This document shows positions 59,270 through 64,000 of a DNA stretch of 64,000 nucleotides, piece by piece. Numbering within the stretch: the first letter of the stretch is position 1; every line of letters begins with the position of its first letter. The stretch comes from JAGOME01 sp039812375 (GTDB lineage Bacteria > Actinomycetota > Actinomycetes > Actinomycetales > Dermatophilaceae): positions 1 to 64,000 of the forward strand of contig JBDIAO010000001.1 in NCBI GenBank assembly GCA_039812375.1, given 5' to 3'. The position numbers were made by a program, and so were the translations under genes. Below the pieces are notes generated by a model, which was not told the DNA's origin, searched no databases, and saw only the letters and a program-made list of their open reading frames with translations.

Positions 59270-60466
59270 GTGGCGAAGGCAAAGTTCGAGCGGACCAAGC
59301 CGCACGTCAACATCGGCACCATCGGTCACATCGACCATGGCAAGACGACGCTGACGGCTGCGATCTCCAAGGTCCTGCACGACAAGTACCCCGACCTGAA
59401 CCCGGTGTTCGCATTCGACGACATCGACAAGGCGCCGGAGGAGAAGCAGCGCGGGATCACCATCTCCATCGCGCACATCGAGTACCAGACCGAGGGCCGG
59501 CACTATGCCCACGTCGACTGCCCCGGGCACGCGGACTACGTCAAGAACATGATCACCGGTGCCGCCCAGATGGACGGCGCGATCCTTGTGGTCGCAGCGA
59601 CCGACGGTCCGATGCCGCAGACCAAGGAGCACGTCCTGCTTGCCCGTCAGGTCGGCGTGCCCTACATCGTCGTCGCGCTCAACAAGACCGACATGGTCGA
59701 TGACGAGGAGATCCTCGAGTTGGTCGAGATGGAGGTCCGCGAGCTCCTCTCCGACTACGAGTTCCCCGGCGACGACCTGCCGGTCGTGCGAGTCTCGGCA
59801 CTCAAGGCCCTTGAGGGTGACGCCGAGTGGGGCAAGTCGGTCCTGGACCTCATGGACGCTGTGGACGACTACATCCCCGAGCCGGAGCGCGACATCGACA
59901 AGCCGTTCCTCATGCCCGTGGAGGATGTCTTCACCATCACCGGTCGTGGCACCGTCGTCACCGGCCGGATCGAGCGTGGCGTTCTCAAGGTCAACGAGGA
60001 GGTCGAGATCGTCGGCATCCACCCCGGCCCGGCCACCAAGACCACCGTCACCGGCGTCGAGATGTTCCGCAAGCTGCTCGATGAGGGCCGCGCCGGCGAG
60101 AACGTCGGCCTGCTCCTGCGTGGCATCAAGCGCGAGGAGGTCGAGCGCGGCCAGGTCGTCGTCAAGCCCGGCTCGATCACCCCGCACACGGAGTTCGACG
60201 CCAACGTCTACATCCTCTCCAAGGACGAGGGTGGTCGGCACACCCCGTTCTACGACAACTACCGTCCGCAGTTCTACTTCCGGACCACCGACGTCACCGG
60301 AGTCGTCTCCCTGCCCGAGGGCACTGAGATGGTCATGCCCGGTGACAACACCGAGATGTCGGTCGAGCTCATCCAGCCGATCGCCATGGAGGAGGGCCTG
60401 AAGTTCGCCATCCGTGAGGGTGGCCGTACCGTCGGCGCCGGCCGGGTCACCAAGATCAACAAGTGA
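59270..60466 (+). CDS. tuf: Elongation factor Tu
   Basis: The product is 398 residues. Motifs are NIGTIGHIDHGKTTLTAAIS, RGITISIAHIEY, DCPGHADYVKNM and NKTDMVDDEE; domains 2 and 3 end with GAGRVTKINK. It delivers aminoacyl-tRNA. GTG 59270 follows AGGAGGACAACGAAA. It ends the str operon, followed by a strong terminator. Confidence 0.98.
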   Translation: MAKAKFERTKPHVNIGTIGHIDHGKTTLTAAISKVLHDKYPDLNPVFAFDDIDKAPEEKQRGITISIAHIEYQTEGRHYAHVDCPGHADYVKNMITGAAQMDGAILVVAATDGPMPQTKEHVLLARQVGVPYIVVALNKTDMVDDEEILELVEMEVRELLSDYEFPGDDLPVVRVSALKALEGDAEWGKSVLDLMDAVDDYIPEPERDIDKPFLMPVEDVFTITGRGTVVTGRIERGVLKVNEEVEIVGIHPGPATKTTVTGVEMFRKLLDEGRAGENVGLLLRGIKREEVERGQVVVKPGSITPHTEFDANVYILSKDEGGRHTPFYDNYRPQFYFRTTDVTGVVSLPEGTEMVMPGDNTEMSVELIQPIAMEEGLKFAIREGGRTVGAGRVTKINK

Positions 60467-60479
60467 CCTGACCCCTCGC

Positions 60480-60524
60480 CCCCGAAGGGCCCCGGCCGCT
60501 GTGTGCGGCTGGGGCCCTTCGGGG
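60480..60524 (+). terminator. Terminator after tuf
   Basis: CCCCGAAGGGCCCC (60480) and GGGGCCCTTCGGGG (60511) form a 14-bp perfect stem extended inward by GCCGC/GCGGC, followed by TTTGGGG. Confidence 0.9.
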
Positions 60525-60896
60525 TTTGGGGTGCCGGGTGCGCGGTCTCCGGAGCCCGATGTGCGCTCTTGGATGCCCGATGCGCGGCGATTTGGGATAG
60601 GACCCCTGCCTCTGGCACACTGTTCAGGTTGCCTGGCGCGCGCGCCCGACCCAGCAGGGGCGGGTGTGCCCACGCCCCGGTCGACCGAACCACCCAGTCG
60701 GTGGGGCGGGGCCGGACGAAGAGCCAGGCTCCGGCCCATCGGGCCAGAAGACCAACCACGACGGTTCGCCGCGCGAGAGCGCGAGGACTCGGGGCGCGAA
60801 GCGGGCGCGACACGCCCGACCGCGGGGGTCGGAGGCCAGAGGTGTCGGCACAGAACCATGGAGTAGTTGGACGGCGAGAGAGAGACGGGTTCGTCA
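60525..60896 (+). other. S10-operon promoter and leader
   Basis: No gene was found. TTGGGA at 60592 and CACACT at 60616 (18-base spacer) are a weak promoter candidate, giving a leader of roughly 270 bases. The leader is rich in short inverted G/C segments that could be a ribosomal-protein control structure; none could be assigned to a known class. Confidence 0.45.
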
Positions 60897-61205
60897 ATGG
60901 CGGGACAGAAGATCCGCATCCGATTGAAGTCGTATGACCACGAGGTCATCGACTCCTCGGCGCGCAAGATCGTCGACACGGTCCAGCGGGCCGGCGCGAC
61001 GGTGGTCGGCCCGGTGCCGCTGCCCACGGAGAAGAACGTCTACGTGGTCATCCGCTCACCGCACAAGTACAAGGACAGCCGCGAGCACTTCGAGATGCGC
61101 ACCCACAAGCGCCTCATCGACATCATCGACCCGACACCCAAAGCTGTCGACTCGCTGATGCGTCTCGACCTCCCGGCGGACGTCAACATCGAGATCAAGC
61201 TCTGA
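60897..61205 (+). CDS. rpsJ: 30S ribosomal protein S10 (NusE)
   Basis: The product is 102 residues: MAGQKIRIRLKSYDHEVID, VVGPVPLPTEKNVYVV and SREHFEMRTHKRLIDI. Besides its 30S role it acts with NusB/NusG in antitermination. ATG 60897 is the conserved start; a longer in-frame form would add ten unrelated residues. Confidence 0.97.
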   Translation: MAGQKIRIRLKSYDHEVIDSSARKIVDTVQRAGATVVGPVPLPTEKNVYVVIRSPHKYKDSREHFEMRTHKRLIDIIDPTPKAVDSLMRLDLPADVNIEIKL

Positions 61206-61215
61206 GGGCTGTTCC

Positions 61216-61866
61216 ATGATTGCCACGAAGAACGTCAAAGGGTTGCTGGGCACCAAGCTCGGCATGACCCAGATGTGGGACGAGAGCAACCGCCTCGTCC
61301 CGGTCACCGTCATCGAGGTCGGGCCGAACGTCGTCACCCAGGTGCGCACACCTGAGGCCGACGGGTATGCCGCGGTCCAACTCGGCTACGGCCAGATCGA
61401 CCCACGCAAGGTCACCAAGCCGCTCACCGGCCACTTCGAGAAGGCCGGGGTCACCCCGCGCCGTCACCTCGTCGAACTCCGGACCTCCGACGCCGCTGAG
61501 TACAGCCTCGGCCAGGAACTGGCAGCCGACACCTTCGAGGTGGGCCAGGAGGTGGACGTCACCGGAACCACGAAGGGCAAGGGCTTCGCCGGGGTGATGA
61601 AGCGTCATGGCTTCGCCGGGGTCTCCTCCAGCCACGGTGCCCACCGCAACCACCGCAAGCCGGGCTCCATCGGTGGCTGCGCCACCCCGGGGCGAGTCTT
61701 CAAGGGGATGCGTATGGCCGGCCGGATGGGCGGGCAGCGCCAGACCACCCAGAACCTCACGATCCACGCTGTCGACACCCAGCGGGGCCTGCTCCTGGTC
61801 AAGGGAGCCGTCCCTGGGCCGCGCGGTGGCGTCGTGTTCGTCCGCTCCGCCGCGAAGGGAGCCTGA
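61216..61866 (+). CDS. rplC: 50S ribosomal protein L3
   Basis: The product is 216 residues: GLLGTKLGMTQMWDESNR, VTGTTKGKGFAGVMKRHGF and SIGGCATPGRVFKGMRMAGR with the Gln of GGQRQTTQN, the site methylated in some bacteria. It starts ten bases after rpsJ. Confidence 0.97.
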   Translation: MIATKNVKGLLGTKLGMTQMWDESNRLVPVTVIEVGPNVVTQVRTPEADGYAAVQLGYGQIDPRKVTKPLTGHFEKAGVTPRRHLVELRTSDAAEYSLGQELAADTFEVGQEVDVTGTTKGKGFAGVMKRHGFAGVSSSHGAHRNHRKPGSIGGCATPGRVFKGMRMAGRMGGQRQTTQNLTIHAVDTQRGLLLVKGAVPGPRGGVVFVRSAAKGA

Positions 61867-61871
61867 CTCAG

Positions 61872-62609
61872 ATGGCAACCCAGACCGCAGTCCGCGTGTC
61901 GGTTGACCTGCCCGCCGAGATCTTCGACGTGCAGACCAACGTTCCGCTGATCCACCAGGTCGTCGTCGCCCAACTCGCCGCCGCGCGCCAGGGCACCCAC
62001 GCCACCAAGACCCGCGGCGACGTCCGCGGCGGTGGCAAGAAGCCGTATCGACAGAAAGGCACCGGCCGGGCCCGTCAGGGCTCGATCCGGGCACCTCAGT
62101 TCGCCGGTGGTGGCACTGTGCACGGCCCGCAGCCGCGTGACTACTCTCAGCGCACCCCGAAGAAGATGAAGGCCGCCGCACTGCGGGGAGCCCTGTCGGA
62201 CCGGGCCCGGCACGGTCGCATCCACGTGGTCGAGGCCCTGGTCACCGGTGAGACGCCCTCGACGAAAGCGGCGAAGGCGCTGCTGTCCGGGCTGAGCGAG
62301 CGCAAGCACCTGCTCGTCGTGCTCGACCGCACCGACCAGGTCTCGCTGATGTCGGTGCGCAACCTCCCGGACGTCCACGTCCTCGCCGTCGATCAGCTCA
62401 ACACCTACGACGTGCTGTGTGCCGACGACGTCGTTTTCACGATGGAGGCTTTTGCCATCTTCGTCGGCGGCGCTGCGCGGAGTTCCGTCGGTAGCGACCA
62501 GGTGACAGCGGTCGGGAGCGACGAGGTGACAGCGGTCGGGAGCGACGAGGTGACAGCGGTCGGGAGCGACGACGTCGCGCAGGCCGAGAAGAAGGTGGAC
62601 GAGAAGTGA
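61872..62609 (+). CDS. rplD: 50S ribosomal protein L4 with a repetitive C-terminal extension
   Basis: The product is 245 residues. Residues 1-200 are the normal L4: RGDVRGGGKKPYRQKGTGRA is the tunnel loop and DDVVFTMEAFAIF the usual end. Residues 201-245 add an extension in which VGSDEVTA is repeated three times in tandem with variants and followed by QAEKKVDEK. The extension is acidic and absent from typical L4 of about 200-230 residues. The reading frame stays intact because the DNA unit is 24 bp. GTGA overlap with rplW. Confidence 0.97.
   Translation: MATQTAVRVSVDLPAEIFDVQTNVPLIHQVVVAQLAAARQGTHATKTRGDVRGGGKKPYRQKGTGRARQGSIRAPQFAGGGTVHGPQPRDYSQRTPKKMKAAALRGALSDRARHGRIHVVEALVTGETPSTKAAKALLSGLSERKHLLVVLDRTDQVSLMSVRNLPDVHVLAVDQLNTYDVLCADDVVFTMEAFAIFVGGAARSSVGSDQVTAVGSDEVTAVGSDEVTAVGSDDVAQAEKKVDEK
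62487..62582 (+). repeat. 24-bp in-frame tandem repeats in rplD
   Basis: Units begin at 62487, 62511, 62535 and 62559 (last one diverged). The second and third are identical: GTCGGGAGCGACGAGGTGAC then AGCG. Near-identity points to recent expansion. Confidence 0.96.
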
Positions 62610-62902
62610 CCCAGACCAAGAACCCCCGCGACATCCTCATCGCGCCGGTCGTCTCGGAGAAGTCCTATGGACTCCTCGACGAGGGCAAGTACACGTTCGT
62701 CGTCGACCCGCGTTCGAACAAGACCGAGATCAAGATCGCGGTTGAGCAGATCTTCGGAGTCAAGGTGGACTCGGTCCACACGATGAACCGCCGCGGCAAG
62801 GTCCGTCGGACCCGCTCCGGCGTGGGCCGGCGCAAGGACACCAAACGCGCCGTCGTCACCCTGCGCGAGGGATCCATCGACATTTTCGGCGCGGGCGCCT
62901 GA
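62606..62902 (+). CDS. rplW: 50S ribosomal protein L23
   Basis: The product is 98 residues: NPRDILIAPVVSEKSYGLL, YTFVVDPRSNKTEIKIAVE and RRGKVRRTRSGVGRRKD. It lines the tunnel exit and binds trigger factor and SRP. GTG overlaps the rplD stop by four bases. Confidence 0.97.
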   Translation: MTQTKNPRDILIAPVVSEKSYGLLDEGKYTFVVDPRSNKTEIKIAVEQIFGVKVDSVHTMNRRGKVRRTRSGVGRRKDTKRAVVTLREGSIDIFGAGA

Positions 62903-62924
62903 AGGAACTAGGGGAGACACCACC

Positions 62925-63761
62925 ATGGGTATCCGCAAGTACAAGCCGACGACGCCGGGACGGCGTGGGTCGAGCGTGGCTGACTTCGTCGAAGTCACTC
63001 GTTCGACGCCGGAGAAGTCCCTCGTCCGTCCGCTGAGCAAGTCCGGAGGCCGCAACAACAGCGGACGGATCACCACGCGTCATATCGGCGGCGGGCACAA
63101 GCGTGCCTACCGGGTCATCGACTTCCGTCGTCACGACAAGGACGGCGTGCCGGCCAAGGTCGCGCACATCGAGTACGACCCCAACCGCTCGGCCCGGATC
63201 GCGCTGCTGCACTACGCCGACGGCGAGAAGCGCTACATCCTGGCCCCCAAGGGCCTGGAGCAGGGCACGGCTGTGGAAAACGGCCCGAGTGCGGACATCA
63301 AGCCCGGCAACTCGCTGCCGCTGCGCAACATCCCGACCGGCACGGTCGTGCACGCCGTCGAACTCAAGCCCGGTGGCGGGGCCAAGATCGCCCGCAGTGC
63401 CGGGGTGCGCGTCCAACTCGTCGCCAAGGACGGTCCCTACGCCCAGTTGCGGATGCCGTCCGGGGAGATCCGTAACGTCGACGCTCGGTGCCGCGCCACC
63501 ATCGGTGAGGTCGGCAATGCCGAACAGTCCAACATCAACTGGGGTAAAGCGGGTCGGATGCGATGGAAGGGCAAGCGCCCGACCGTGCGCGGCGTCGTCA
63601 TGAACCCGGTCGACCACCCTCATGGCGGTGGTGAGGGTCGCACCTCCGGTGGTCGCCACCCGGTGAGCCCCTGGGGTAAGCCCGAGGGCCGCACTCGCCG
63701 CCGCGGCAAGCCGAGCGACAAGCTCATCGTCCGCCGCCGCCGTACGGGCAAGAAGCGCTGA
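62925..63761 (+). CDS. rplB: 50S ribosomal protein L2
   Basis: The product is 278 residues: MGIRKYKPTTPGRRGSSV, RNNSGRITTRHIGGGHKR and NPVDHPHGGGEGRTSGGRHP, with the conserved His near the peptidyl-transferase centre. It follows rplW by 22 bases. Confidence 0.98.
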   Translation: MGIRKYKPTTPGRRGSSVADFVEVTRSTPEKSLVRPLSKSGGRNNSGRITTRHIGGGHKRAYRVIDFRRHDKDGVPAKVAHIEYDPNRSARIALLHYADGEKRYILAPKGLEQGTAVENGPSADIKPGNSLPLRNIPTGTVVHAVELKPGGGAKIARSAGVRVQLVAKDGPYAQLRMPSGEIRNVDARCRATIGEVGNAEQSNINWGKAGRMRWKGKRPTVRGVVMNPVDHPHGGGEGRTSGGRHPVSPWGKPEGRTRRRGKPSDKLIVRRRRTGKKR

Positions 63762-63776
63762 TAGGAGCCACGACTC

Positions 63777-64000
63777 ATGCCTCGCAGTCTGAAGAAGGGC
63801 CCCTTCATCGACGACCACCTGCAGAAGAAGGTGGACGCCGCCAACGAAGGGGGCAGCAAGAACGTCATCAAGACCTGGTCTCGCCGTTCGGTCGTCAGCC
63901 CGGACATGCTCGGCCACACCTTCGCCGTGCACGACGGGCGCAAGCACGTCCCGGTCTTCGTCACCGAGTCGATGGTCGGCCACAAGCTCGGCGAGTTCGC
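63777..64000 (+). CDS. rpsS: 30S ribosomal protein S19 (3' end outside window)
   Basis: The first 74 residues are present: MPRSLKKGPFIDDHLQKKV, IKTWSRRSVVSPDMLGHTF and HVPVFVTESMVGHKLGEF. About 20 residues are missing at the C-terminus. TAGGAG precedes the ATG. It continues the S10 operon. Confidence 0.96.
   Translation, partial: MPRSLKKGPFIDDHLQKKVDAANEGGSKNVIKTWSRRSVVSPDMLGHTFAVHDGRKHVPVFVTESMVGHKLGEF

Overview
The window is a high-G+C (about 70% by eye) actinobacterial chromosome segment. Supporting signs are TTG and GTG starts on rpoB, rpsL, fusA and tuf, leaderless starts with TANNNT -10 boxes, the tRNA-Trp-secE-nusG-rplKA-rplJL-rpoBC-rpsLG-fusA-tuf-S10 order, and the rpmG-hadA-hadB-murB cluster. 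The flavour is that of Micrococcales of the Intrasporangiaceae/Dermatophilaceae type, but genus cannot be fixed from sequence reading alone.

Layout. 1-3 kb: 3' part of aminopeptidase N, a VapBC pair and a YajQ-family gene, then a 58-bp perfect palindrome and tRNA-Tyr. 3.3-9.6 kb: an accessory block with a Phd-like antitoxin/toxin pair, a SIR2-domain gene whose 5' end carries a frame-shifting 16-bp tandem duplication, an NrtR-type Nudix regulator divergent from two ADP-ribosylglycohydrolase-family genes (one apparently dead, one intact), a decayed fragment and a second VapBC pair. 9.7-20.3 kb: a cyclic-2,3-diphosphoglycerate-synthetase-like P-loop protein, a TetR regulator, a short Hsp70 and a single-chain 1832-residue acyl-CoA carboxylase followed by a MobA-like transferase. 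20.4-24.9 kb: form-II coxSLMG-type molybdenum hydroxylase genes. 25.1-34.0 kb: two-component genes with the kinase in frame with a DUF4153/4173 membrane domain, aroQ, endonuclease IV, an SDR, a beta-lactamase-fold protein, a metal-receptor-like protein and an acyl-CoA synthetase. 34.1-40.1 kb: tRNA-Thr, tRNA-Met, rpmG, hadAB, murB, an adenosine deaminase family gene, a DUF5709 gene, an aminotransferase and tRNA-Trp. 40.2-64 kb: the core transcription/translation superoperons, interrupted between rpoC and rpsL by an ABC exporter plus CotH-like pair on the opposite strand.

Two window-wide patterns stand out. The heptamer TATGCCG/CGGCATA occurs about 38 times by hand count where about 7 are expected, and it forms the stems of several intergenic hairpins. 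Short tandem repeats (7-25 bp units) recur at gene ends, between genes and inside genes, including an in-frame 8-residue repeat at the C-terminus of ribosomal protein L4. The most interesting candidate system is the NAD/ADP-ribose block at 3.3-8.9 kb.
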